DNA of 64,000 bases from Lineus longissimus (lineage: Eukaryota; Nemertea; Pilidiophora; Heteronemertea; Lineidae): assembly GCF_910592395.1 (NCBI RefSeq), contig NC_088308.1:26117501-26181500 (forward strand), given 5' to 3'. Below the pieces are notes generated by a model, which was given only the letters and a program-made list of their open reading frames with translations, was not told where the DNA came from and ran no database searches. Numbering within the stretch: position 1 is the first letter of the stretch; every line of letters starts with the position of its first letter. Below, in pieces: positions 1 through 10,149 of this stretch. The translations under genes and the position numbers were made by a program.

Positions 1-3000
1 AGAGGGAATGGGAGATCATGCAAGTTAGGTGGTATTGGTTGTTGAATTTGTTAAGAACCGGTCATGCAAGTTAAAAGGGTTGATGCAATTGTAATTTTGT
101 TCATCTCTTCAAGGACTAGATAGGGATGGGATTTACAGAAGAGAGCATTTCGATACTTACCAACAATTAGATTTACTGATTGATGCCCATATTTATCTTC
201 TCAAGGCAAATTCTATGCCAAAACTAGTCCTTGGGGATTATCATTATCCATTTTTTGATATGTAAAAGAATTCAAGAACGAATCCTAAAGTTATATTTTC
301 GATAAAATGATATTCAACTCATAATGCAATTTAAAATGACTTAAGATGAAATCTGACCACTGGCATCTTGGAAATTTACCAGTGTTTGATAATTTTTAAG
401 GCATAATAATAGATGGTTTCTGTATTGTATCATTAGCTGTGTATTGCCAAGTAGGAAAACTAAACTTCTGTACCCAGATGGCTTATAATGACTGCATTGC
501 AATGAAGAGGCTGTGCTCCTCACTGCTCCTCTCACTGAACTCACCTTCTGTTTGTTTTCCGTTACAGTTTGTATGTTTTTATTATGAACTGATGCATTGG
601 CAAAAGAAAAATGGGCAGCAATTTGTTCACTGACTTCTGGAAAACCAGATATCTTGTTGAATCTAAAATGATCTTTTTTTGTTTCACACTATCATTATGT
701 CATGCCTTGGCACTTCCAATGAATTTGCATTGTTAATGTTTATCATCAATTGGTTTGTTTCTCTATCATTTTCCTTATCAGTTCTTCGTTAGTGACGAAC
801 TTTGTGGTATCAGCTTTGATATAATCAGCCGGCTTTACTGAGGCAAAATCTTTTGATTCTGACCTCCATGATTATATGAATAATCAGCTGAACTCGTTTG
901 TTAATCAAGTTTGACATGTTCAGATCCAGTTCATGTATTGCATGCCGATGTATTTTTAGCTCAGGTTATGCTTGGAGTCCAGATAACAAAAATTTTACGG
1001 TGAGGACAGCTAGGCTCAAGCCAGGCCCTATTGTTCGTGGCCTGATGAAATGCAGTATTTGTGTTTCCTTGATTGATACGAATTGTCTGCTGATAGGCCA
1101 CTGTATCAAACTTATGTCATCTCCTCCAAGTTTCACCTATAAACTCTCTTCATAACTTCCGCAGTGCTCCAATCTCAATGAGCTACATGTTTCAACGTCT
1201 TCATGTCATTGTTTTCATTCAGTATTGTATTCGCTCTTTCTCTAAGACTTATTTTCAAAGTTTGTATTTATAAATCATAACTAATTGGACTGCCAGAGCT
1301 ATCAAATAGCTCATGCTTGAATCGGCTGCGATTATTCCATCTTATTGTTTACTCAATAACAGTTTATTTTTTCAATGTGTCTTATTGAGAACTTAGTTCC
1401 CTTTGGAATTCAGTCTACCGTACATTACAAATTAATGTCAGTTTGTTTTTTGATTTCTACAGATCAAATAAGACAAGCTTGATTGTTATAAAGTACCGGT
1501 ATTAGAGCTGCCCTCTCATAACCAGGGTTAGTCACAGGAAATTAGGTCCATAAAATGCAATAACAAAATCAATCCCGTGTAATGCAAGAAAAATACAATT
1601 TTTTCTCAAGTAAATTGTAAATGTACCGCTTGAGTCTTGCTAATGTACATGCTGTATTGTACTAATCCTGAGTGTACTGTAGCAAAAGTTGGTGGTGATA
1701 GTTCAGACAATAATGGTATGACCTGTAAGTACTCTGTAAAGATTTTGCTAACCTTCATATATTTTCTACTTAATCGACTGGTTGTGCAATAACCAATGTT
1801 TTGCAGGAATGTTAGTAATATAACTGTTGTCTAGTCACAGTTATGGCGATGCGAACATCAGACCATCAAGTCAAAACCTTTGGAAGAAGATGTGAGCTGT
1901 TTACAATAGGCTATAAAAATAATATATTGTGACCAGTTTGAAGGCTGATGAATTTTCAACTTGCAAAAAGTCATAACACATCATTTATATTTTTATACTG
2001 GAAAACTGAAATTATTGCCCACCATTGAATGGAAATTTAGCATAGAATTGACCGTTTTGGTGACAATATAAATAGCCATAAGTCTGATCTCAAGAAAGAT
2101 GTATCATCATAATATTTTATTGTTGTACAGTCTGAGTCAGAAGTAAATGAACACCTGTAAATCCTTGCTCCTTTTAAAGTATGCTTTGATAATAGCTTAA
2201 ATTTCAGTAAGTCATCCTCCAACATCTCATTCAACTGTCCAGATGAAAAAAAGTATATAAATACAAAATTCCTTACTTAAAGAGTAGGAAAGGATTAACT
2301 GGTGTTCATTTACTTTTCGCCGAGAGTTGACAGAATGTTGTGTAAATACATGTAGTTGATAGGTTTTTATGAACGTAGATATTTGTGTCATTATTGTTGA
2401 ACATTTCACTCTGGTGTGAATATATTCAGTCCTTTATGTATTCCATATTAATTCTAATCGCCTTTGTCTTACTGCACAACTGACAGTCATGTAAAGAAAA
2501 GAGATTTTTATACTGCTCCATTCAACATTGAGTATGAACTTAGGTACCATGGAGATGTTCAATATCTGATTAGCCTTAATGAAAAGATGAGATTTAGAAT
2601 AGATCAACGGTGGTCATGTCCCTTGTAAATGATTGTCTTTTGGGGTCATATGCAAAAAATACGGAAAAAAATATCAGAAATGTCTGAAAGTCATAAGACC
2701 CCCACCCCCTTCAAAAACAGCACTATAGTCTTTATCATTCTATCGGGACCATAATCAGAAGTATTATAGGTTACATTCGAAAAGTTAACTAGTTTTGTGA
2801 AGAAAAAAAATCAAATATTTCTGATTTTCGTCCCAATTCCTGATCAGATGTCTTCTGAAATATCAACATGTTTTCTTTTATCATGATCCCTCAGTTCACA
2901 TTTGTATTATTTTGTTGATTATTTGTGATTCTTATTAGATTTTAGCTCTCAGGACGATGGTTAATTAGTTGGGTATTTTGTTTTAGGTTTTGTCTGATAA

Positions 3001-4900
3001 GCTGTTTTGGCAGGGAAGACTGTGGCAGTATAGTAATAGTTACTACATGTACTTGTGTATACAAGTTTGATGAATGATGCAGTTTTTGGCTGTCCTAGAC
3101 AGTTCCTGGTTGACCCAGTTTTGGTTGGCTAAAGTGAAGTAGAACAGAAACTTCAGCGTTCCATTGAATTTTCCTTGTGTATGTTAGATCACTCAATATT
3201 GTGACAGTGAGTTAATGTAAATAATATGATAGTCAAAAGGTGATGTTTTAGTTACAACGGTATTGTACTTAAGGTTGCAAATGGTATTTGTTGTTGTCAG
3301 TGAGTGCTACTGTAAAGTTGGCTTTCTGTACAGTACTGTCTTTCTGGATGTAACGAGTCCGACAAGGCAGGTACTGCTGCCTTGAATGTCACACTGCTCC
3401 TGATTTTGTTTATAAGAGTGAATGGACTTGATTTGGCGCTGCCAGTGTACCTTCAAATTTTTCTTCTTTTTTTCGGACGAAGTCCTGTACAGTTTCAAGT
3501 AGTATTCAGTTATTTTCTTCCTTGTTCTGTTTTAATGTTGACCGGGTTTAGATTACTGGTGTTTTGTTTACACTTTTTATTGAAAATTTGTGAAGTATTT
3601 TACTCCAAATAGTAAGATCCCTTGTGGAATCACAAATATGACTTTTAGCTGTATAGATTCACAATAGCTTGATGCAATAATGCCATATCACAAAAGTGCT
3701 TGCTGAAGTTAAAAAAATGCAAAGGAGACAATAATGGAATTATCAAATGGGTGTTGTTGGAAAGTTTTAATAAGTATCCTCCTAATCATTGATGCACTTC
3801 TGTTACAAACATGACTATGATACTATCACCCTACTGTGTTTTATGTATATGAATTTGCACTGGGTTCCTAATGTTGTAAATTTTCTCACATATTTTTCAA
3901 ATTTATCGAATGCATTACTGGTACAATAGCACAAAAGTCTGTATCTAAAATAAGAGTCAAATATTATACCTTGGAAAATGTTGTGTTTTGGTGAACAAAT
4001 GTCCATAAAAATCTCAAATGTACTGTCATCCGTGCTAATAGGGTTGAGATTGACTACTTAACTAATCAATTAGGATAATAGCAGTGTAAAGATTGTTCAT
4101 ACTGAACTTACACAATTTGTTGTCAACATTTAAAACCTTTGAAATGTCAATTTCGTTACTGTACAGACCTAGAAATACATTGAAACGAAGAAATTTTCCA
4201 GATGATTTTACTTAGGTTTTAAATTGATCATTTGATTCTCCACTTATTTTCATCCATCTTAAATGTTGTTTGCTACTGGCATGTCTTGCCCCCTCCCCCT
4301 AAATATGACATAATATTTTCAAAAACTCTTCTTTAAATTCTTTTGTTACATGTTTTCATGATGATCTCAGTGAAATTACAAGGTGTCAATTGTGAATCCT
4401 CTTTCATGCAGTAACAAAGAAGAAATAACGTTTAGTCGAGTTTTGTAGTTGAGGATTCATGGAGTATGTGTAAATGTTTGTTAGTCCACATAAGTGTAAA
4501 AAGCATTGTAATATTTGTTATCAGAAGAAAATATATTATATATATTGGTTAAATAGGATTTTTTCAGTTATTTCTTGCTGGTAAAATTGCTACAGGCAAC
4601 CCAAGTATTGAAGAACTTGGGGGCCGAATAAGCCACATATTCAACTTATTCTCCCCCTCTCCCTAATTTGGTGATGCGTCAGTCTTCCCCGGTTACACTC
4701 TGGAGAGCTTGGCCTAGCTGAGAAGTCATGCTCAAGGTTTTCCAGTCCCCCCCTCCCCCCCTCTCCATGGAGGGTGGTGCTGTCTGGCTTCTTGGAAGTC
4801 TGGGCAGATTGAATACATGTAAGACGTCACATGAGCCTGAATTGTCGCAATCCCTTATTATCAAAGTGTAGTTGAGTAGAAATGAGATGTTACATGTACA
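1..4900. other. AT-rich non-coding stretch, no gene recognised
   Basis: No open frame in this stretch has the composition, length or splice-site context of a real exon; the longest are under 90 codons and resemble no known family. It may be intergenic DNA or the 3' UTR or an intron of a gene that lies mostly outside the window. A pyrimidine tract near 4746-4766 gives runs of G on the minus strand. The stretch ends where the tandem repeat array begins. Confidence 0.5.
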
Positions 4901-4956
4901 TAGAAGCAACTAGCAGAACAGTGACATGTGCCCCAGCCAGGACAATCGGCTTTGTC

Positions 4957-5549
4957 TCGTCCCCAGATCAGCCATATCTTAACACCTTCAGCGTCGAACC
5001 ACCGTGGCCCAAATCCCCCCTCTTTGAGCTGGTTATCGGAGTCTCACGAAAGAACAACGCCATCGCCATCTTCAGGGCAAGGTAGGGACTGAAAAGAGCT
5101 GGTTATCGGAGTCTCATGAAAGAACTACGCCATCGCCATCTTCAGGGCAAGGGAGGAACTGAAAAGACCAAACCACTGAATAACAAAATAAAGCTGTTCT
5201 GACACCGGGAATTTTTAGGGGGTCGGGGTGTTGGAAAAGGGGGGCATTTTGGGCATTTTTCAACTAAAAAATAAAATATAGTAAAGGAGTGTAGTCCCAA
5301 GATCAGCCGTATCTTAACACCTTCAGCGCCGAACCACCGTGGCCCAAATCCCCCCTCTTTGAGCTTGTTATCGGAGTCTCATGAAAGAACAACGCCATCG
5401 CCATCTTCAGGGCAAGGGAGGAACTGAAAAGACCAAACCACTGAATAACAAAATAAAGCTCTTCCGACACCAGGAATTTTTAGGGGTGTTGGAAAAGCGA
5501 GTCATTTTGGGCATTTTGGGCATTTTTCAACCAAAAAATGAAATATAGT
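4957..5549. repeat. Tandem repeat array, units A and B (left of LTR element)
   Basis: Two imperfect units of roughly 270-330 bp share blocks such as CCTTCAGCGCCGAACCACC and CGCCATCGCCATCTTCAGGG. Unit A runs from about 4957 to 5279 and contains an internal partial duplication near 5095-5165. Unit B runs from about 5280 to 5549. Each unit carries an AATAAA-containing segment and ends in an AAATATAGT-like string. A third unit resumes right after the LTR element at 13684, so the array existed before the insertion. No coding capacity is seen. It may be a local satellite-like array or part of a dispersed repeat. Confidence 0.75.
5545..5549. repeat. Target site duplication (left copy), ATAGT
   Basis: ATAGT directly precedes the 5' LTR and recurs at 13679-13683 right after the 3' LTR. 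Five base pairs is a common duplication size for Ty3/gypsy integrases. The uninterrupted array unit reads through the same string, which supports this as the integration site. Confidence 0.85.
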
Positions 5550-5787
5550 GTAACGGAAGTCGTTATGGGCCTTGCATGGTTAATGGTTATGTCATAATTT
5601 TGACCTGGGTTGCTTGGGCCTATAATTTGGTAATCTCCTGAGGTATTTTCAAGTGATGATCGTTGGTCTCCTTTGTGTTCTGGGCTAATGATTTTAGCTT
5701 CTTTTGTGTGGCTTACTTTGTAATAGGGTTGGTGAATTCTGGCTGTTACGGCAGGCATTGGTTCGTTGAGATGAGGTAATCTTTCTG

Positions 5788-5794
5788 TATAAAA
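5788..5794 (+). promoter_or_regulatory. TATA box of the 5' LTR promoter
   Basis: TATAAAA lies about 240 bp into the LTR, placing a transcription start near 5815-5825 if the usual spacing of about 25-30 bp holds. The same box is at 12687-12693 in the 3' LTR, where it would point transcription toward the CENP-U gene. Confidence 0.6.
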
Positions 5795-6618
5795 CTGGGC
5801 CCTAGCTTTGATCAGTGTCCATACCTAGCGCGCTTGCTACCAGACGGGTAGACCTTTTCTTTCTGTGATTTTGCTTGGTTCCTATGGCTGAGTAGAGCCT
5901 ACATTTTTGTCTCATCTCTCTGAACCGCTGCATGGTGTGACACGCCCAATCTTCACCATGTATGTCATGTACATGGGAACGTTTGCTGACTTTTGGCTTT
6001 TCTTGTGAGTATAAACCCTCAAATTCCGAGTTCCGTATTTCTGCCATGTGACCTATAATTTTACCCCCTTCGTGTGCCTCTAGGGCTGGGTTTGTCAATA
6101 TCCTGTTATGGCCAGACTGACCGGGTTTTCCTGAGGTTTCTTTTAGTTTGTTTGAGTTGGAACTTTGTGTGAAGAAGCTGGGCAAAGTTGCCCACAATTC
6201 CTGTCCGACATGTCATGATCATGTCACTTGTTTTATACTGGATTTTGATAGTGTTTAATCTTGTTCTGACTTCCCTGCTTGGCATAGGTTTTGAGTTACA
6301 TAATCAGAAAGTGATTCCAGGTGATACAAGTTCTGGGGAATCTTAGTTCGGAGTGTTCCATGTCTTGGTTGGTGAACTGTTTTGGGCCACCCTGTATAGA
6401 TTTACATTGGCTTTGGTTCATCTGACTGGTACTTTGATTAATAGGTGATTTCTCCTCCAATTAGATGTCGTTTTGACAGGGGAATTTAGGCTTCTGGGTT
6501 GTTGGTAGAACAAGTGTGGTGAGAAGGAATTTGGGTAACCTGGGGTCATATCTGGTTGGCCATGCAGTTTATTGGGTTGGATGAATGTGAAGTGAAATCT
6601 GGAATCTAGTTTGTTCAT

Positions 6619-6624
6619 AATAAA
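6619..6624 (+). terminator. LTR polyadenylation signal AATAAA
   Basis: A canonical AATAAA about 160 bp before the LTR end. The matching copy at 13518-13523 in the 3' LTR is the one expected to end the genomic transcript. Confidence 0.6.
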
Positions 6625-6782
6625 CATATTTTGGGTATATTCTAGCGCTTATAATTTATCGGTCAATGCACACCCCCACAAACTCTGGTTCTCGTCAACG
6701 CTGGTGAAGGTTCATTCATTTTGCCAGGGGTTGACGGGAACTCATTAACGACAATTCCATTCACAAGGACGGTCGTTACAAT

Positions 6783-6800
6783 TGGCACCCGCGTGGTTTT
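6783..6800 (+). other. Candidate primer binding site
   Basis: TGGCACCCGCGTGG begins three bases after the 5' LTR end. A PBS normally starts with TGG, the complement of a tRNA CCA end, within a few bases of the LTR. I cannot assign the tRNA with confidence. Confidence 0.55.
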
Positions 6801-7150
6801 CATTGGCCGGTAATACTTACTAATTGCTATCTATATTTCACTTTTTCTGCTTCCTGTGAGTTGTCACTGGGTCGTGACACTTGTTGGAGGGGGGAGGTAG
6901 CCTGTTTTTGGCTGACGTGTGTTTTTTTTTTGTCAAGGTAATATTGCTGGTTTAAATGTATCATGGGAAACTTTTTGGAATTTCTGGTCAGTCTGGTGTG
7001 TCATGCTATGCGGTGGAGATGAGTGGATGAGACAATGTTATTCATTTGAAGTTTAGATTTAGTTTATTGCACGCTAGGTGTGGATCATCAGGAAAGCTCG
7101 GTGAGTGGCCAATTTTTTATTTTTATTTTGATATTTGTGTTAGCTTGAAC

Positions 7151-8236
7151 ATGGACCCATCTGGACGGGTAGACGAATTCCTGTCGCAGATTGGCACAGC
7201 CCTGCAGGGGATGCAGGAGGAGATGACGAATGTGATGGTTGGGCCACCACCGCCCGCAACTCCGGGTTCTTCTGGTCGGATGCGTTATTCGACTCCTTAT
7301 GGGGCAACAGCTGAGTCCGATGACGAGCTGTTCCATAAGAAACCGGTGGTGTTACCGGATTGGTATAATAACGATGGTAAGACAGATTTCGAAGATTGGG
7401 TGGAAAGAGTGCGAATTGTGCAGAGGGTGAACCATTGGTCAGAGGAGCAGCTAATGAGTTTTGTGCCCTTGCGACTTAAGGACGATGCTTTTCGTGTTTA
7501 CAAAGACATGCATGATTTTGAGAAATGTAATTTCGATACCTTTTGTGAAACTTTCAGGCTGCGGGGTTGCCCTGCTGATGTGAAGGTATTCAAGGCCAGA
7601 CTGGCGGCGCGGCGTAAGCTTGAAACAGAGACTTACGTCCAATTGGCCGCAGACATCCGTCGTCTGGTCTTGAAGGCCTTTCCATCGGCAGGAGTGGCGA
7701 TACGGGAAGAGATGGCGGTGGACTACTTTACTCAGGCACTAACCGATAGGGAAGTTCGGCTCCAGGTCAGGCGGGCCGACTGCGACACCTTGGACGATGC
7801 TTTGTCTAGGGCGCTGGCTGAGGAAAGTTTCCAAAGGGCCGAGAAACCTGGAGAGGCTAGGAAGGGTCCCCAGAAGGTGAACATGACGAGGCCGGGTGTC
7901 GCAGACGGACCGTCGGGACCTGGTATGCAGAAGCAGATAGACGCGCTTTCGAAAAAGCTAAATGACGCGCTGGTTGCTCTCGGTCAGATTAGTACAGCCC
8001 CTGGTAGGAGGGCTCGGCATTGTACGTATTGTGGTTGTGATGGTCATGAGATGGGTTTCTGTTTTAAAAGGAGACGTGACCAAGAACTTGAAGCTCAGCA
8101 ACAGCAGGGACTGCCCACCCAAGGTAACACAAATCCTCAGTCAGGACCTTCTCAGGGGCCTCTGGGCCCTGGTTTTCATCCTGGTCCTAATCCTGGACCT
8201 AATCCTGGACCTGGTACGGGAAATCCACATTTTTAG
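7151..8236 (+). CDS. gag: Retrotransposon Gag polyprotein
   Basis: A 361-residue Gag. The start is the ATG at 7151 (MDPSGRVDEF); the frame is open upstream to about 7046 but has no earlier ATG. The middle is a typical Ty3/gypsy capsid-like region (WVERVR..., F..FCETFRLRG, ...EEMAVDYFTQAL). Near the C terminus a single CCHC zinc knuckle, C-TY-C-GCDG-H-EMGF-C, would bind genomic RNA. The tail is Gly/Pro-rich with a short repeat (NPGPNPGP). The stop at 8234-8236 is followed in the -1 frame by pol. Gag packages element RNA into cytoplasmic particles. Confidence 0.9.
   Translation: MDPSGRVDEFLSQIGTALQGMQEEMTNVMVGPPPPATPGSSGRMRYSTPYGATAESDDELFHKKPVVLPDWYNNDGKTDFEDWVERVRIVQRVNHWSEEQLMSFVPLRLKDDAFRVYKDMHDFEKCNFDTFCETFRLRGCPADVKVFKARLAARRKLETETYVQLAADIRRLVLKAFPSAGVAIREEMAVDYFTQALTDREVRLQVRRADCDTLDDALSRALAEESFQRAEKPGEARKGPQKVNMTRPGVADGPSGPGMQKQIDALSKKLNDALVALGQISTAPGRRARHCTYCGCDGHEMGFCFKRRRDQELEAQQQQGLPTQGNTNPQSGPSQGPLGPGFHPGPNPGPNPGPGTGNPHF
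8218..8224 (+). promoter_or_regulatory. Possible -1 ribosomal frameshift site GGGAAAT (gag-pol)
   Basis: In the gag frame the bases read G GGA AAT, matching the X XXY YYZ slippery pattern, 10 bases before the gag stop. A -1 slip here enters exactly the frame that stays open into protease. Downstream, GGCTG (8241-8245) can pair with CAGCC (8275-8279), and CTCT (8247-8250) with AGAG (8267-8270). The spacer of about 16 bases is longer than usual. The heptamer and frames are seen; use by ribosomes is inferred. Confidence 0.45.
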
Positions 8237-10149
8237 ATGGGGCTGGCTCTTCTGAACTGAACCCTGAGAGGGGTCAGCCTGAGGCTTTTGATTATGTGCG
8301 GGGGCAATCTGCACATGTTAGAATTTTGATGCATGGGGTAGAGTTCATGGCTTTGCTGGATACAGGTTCAACTTGTACAATTATTTCAGAAGATTTACAT
8401 CAGAAAATGAATGTGTCTGGTGGGGCGCCTTTGATGCCATATGATATGGAAATTTTGAATGCATCTGGGGGTACCTTGCCAGTCTTAGGAGAAATTAATG
8501 CTAAGTTGGAGTTTCCAGATTTGCCAAGTCCTCGTCCTGGTAGACAGCATACTTTTGTAGGGCCAGTGGTAGTTGCCGCTGTGCCTGGGTTGTGTGTCTT
8601 GGGGATGGATTTTCTTTCACCAATGAAAGCTTCCCTGGATTTAGGACATAGATTGTTGCGATTGTTTTGTGGGTGTGTGCCCATTCATTATAACCAACCT
8701 GACTTGGCATTTTCTTGTTACAGGGTTTTTGTCGGGGAGACTACCACCATACCACCATCGTCGGAAGTTGTGTTGACTGGGAGAATTAGAAGAAGGGGCG
8801 CGCTGCGGTTGCAGGAGGGAATGATGGAAGGTGTGCATCATGGTTTTTCGTTGTCCGGAAACAGACCATTGGTGGCCAGGTCGGTGGTCTCCGTCGACAA
8901 GAACGCTGTACCAGTACGACTGATGAATGTTCACAAGGAACCATACATTTTGCAAAAAGGTCAGTGTATTGCTATATTACAACCTTTTGAGTCGCAGCAG
9001 GAGACTGATCTCAAGGTTGGTGAAACTGAAGATAAGTTGTCAGAACCTTTGCAGAAGTTGTATGAAGAGAGTCTTGGTGAACTTGATGAGGCACAGGCCG
9101 CTGATTTGTACAAGCTGTTGCTGAAGAATGAACATGTGTTTTCTAAGGGTGACATGGACTTGGGTCGTACAGATGTAGTCAGACATAGTATAGATACTGG
9201 GGATTCTCCTCCTTTGCGAGAACCAGTGCGCCGGTTACCTATTCATAAGTATGCTGAGGCTGAGAAATGTGTACAGGATATGTTGAAGCAGGGGGTGATT
9301 GAGCCTTCAAGCTCTCCTTGGAGAAGTGGGGTAGTATTGGTGAAGAAAAAAGATGGCAGCACTAGGTTTTGTATTAATTACAAGAAACTGAATTCGGTCA
9401 CCAAGTTTGACAGTTACCCTTTGCCCAATATTACTGATAACTTAGACGCTTTGAGAGGGGCCAAGTGGTTTTCAACTCTAGATTTAGCTTCCGCTTATTG
9501 GCAATGTGAAATGGATCCTGATTCGGCTGCTAAGACTGCCTTCTCAGTGGGACGCCATGGGCTATATCAGTTTACTAGGATGCCATTTGGACTTTGTGGG
9601 GCCCCAAGTACTTTTGAGCGTTTAATGGAGTTGGTTTTGGCTGGGTTGCAGTGGGAGATTGCCATAATTTATTTGGATGATGTGGTCATTTTTTCGTCAA
9701 CATATTCTCAGCATCTTGCAGATATCCAGAAGGTGTTTGACCGTTTGGGAGCTGCCGGGTTGAAACTGAAGTGTAAGAAGTGTTTGCTGTGTAGACGTGA
9801 AGTGGAGTACCTTGGTCATGTGGTTGGTAGGGATGGAGTAAAGACATCTTGGTCCAAGATACAGAAGGTAAAAGAATGGCCGAGGCCTAAAACTGTCACC
9901 CAGCTGAAGAGTTTCTTGGGCCTTTGTGCGTATTATCGTCGTTTTGTGCTACGGTTTGGGGAGATTGCTACCCCGTTATATAAATTGACAAAGAAACAGG
10001 TGGATTGGGTATGGACAGCTGAGTGTGAACGTGCATTTGAATTGTTGAAGGAAAAGTTGTGTACCGCTCCGGTGTTAGCCTATCCTGATCCAAGGAAAGA
10101 GTTATTTTGGATACGGATGCTAGTGGTCATAGTATCTCTGGAATCTTAG
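8224..10149 (+). CDS. pol: Retrotransposon Pol, part 1: protease and reverse transcriptase
   Basis: This frame is -1 relative to gag and is probably reached by frameshifting, since there is no good ATG near its start. It begins with a retropepsin domain whose active-site triad lies in ALLDTGST (about 8347-8370), followed by a second conserved segment (VLGMDFL). A Ty3/gypsy reverse transcriptase follows: DPGxSPPLREPVRR-type entry, VLVKKKDGSTRFCINY, LDLASAYWQ, and the catalytic YLDD box (about 9669-9680). The connection continues to DPRKELF and then goes out of frame, ending at 10149. The natural continuation is the overlapping frame starting at about 10107, so this is the N-terminal part of a broken pol. 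Confidence 0.9.
   Translation, partial: STFLDGAGSSELNPERGQPEAFDYVRGQSAHVRILMHGVEFMALLDTGSTCTIISEDLHQKMNVSGGAPLMPYDMEILNASGGTLPVLGEINAKLEFPDLPSPRPGRQHTFVGPVVVAAVPGLCVLGMDFLSPMKASLDLGHRLLRLFCGCVPIHYNQPDLAFSCYRVFVGETTTIPPSSEVVLTGRIRRRGALRLQEGMMEGVHHGFSLSGNRPLVARSVVSVDKNAVPVRLMNVHKEPYILQKGQCIAILQPFESQQETDLKVGETEDKLSEPLQKLYEESLGELDEAQAADLYKLLLKNEHVFSKGDMDLGRTDVVRHSIDTGDSPPLREPVRRLPIHKYAEAEKCVQDMLKQGVIEPSSSPWRSGVVLVKKKDGSTRFCINYKKLNSVTKFDSYPLPNITDNLDALRGAKWFSTLDLASAYWQCEMDPDSAAKTAFSVGRHGLYQFTRMPFGLCGAPSTFERLMELVLAGLQWEIAIIYLDDVVIFSSTYSQHLADIQKVFDRLGAAGLKLKCKKCLLCRREVEYLGHVVGRDGVKTSWSKIQKVKEWPRPKTVTQLKSFLGLCAYYRRFVLRFGEIATPLYKLTKKQVDWVWTAECERAFELLKEKLCTAPVLAYPDPRKELFWIRMLVVIVSLES

Larger units (their letters stand above)
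5550..6779 (+). repeat. 5' long terminal repeat
   Basis: A 1,230 bp direct repeat of 12449-13678. It contains a TATAAAA box at 5788-5794 and an AATAAA at 6619-6624. This implies a U3 of about 270 bp, a long R, and a U5 of about 150 bp. If TGT...ACA were taken as the ends (5549-6780) no target duplication would fit, so the GTAAC...GTTAC ends are preferred. Antisense frames of 131 and 69 codons inside it occur identically in both LTRs simply because the LTRs are copies of one another. Confidence 0.95.

Noticed and set aside
898-1155. 85-codon plus-strand frame in the left spacer
   Set aside because: No splice context, no family resemblance, composition like the surrounding AT-rich DNA.
8400-8955. 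Minus-strand frames of 69-104 codons opposite the protease region
   Set aside because: Shadows of the coding strand of pol.
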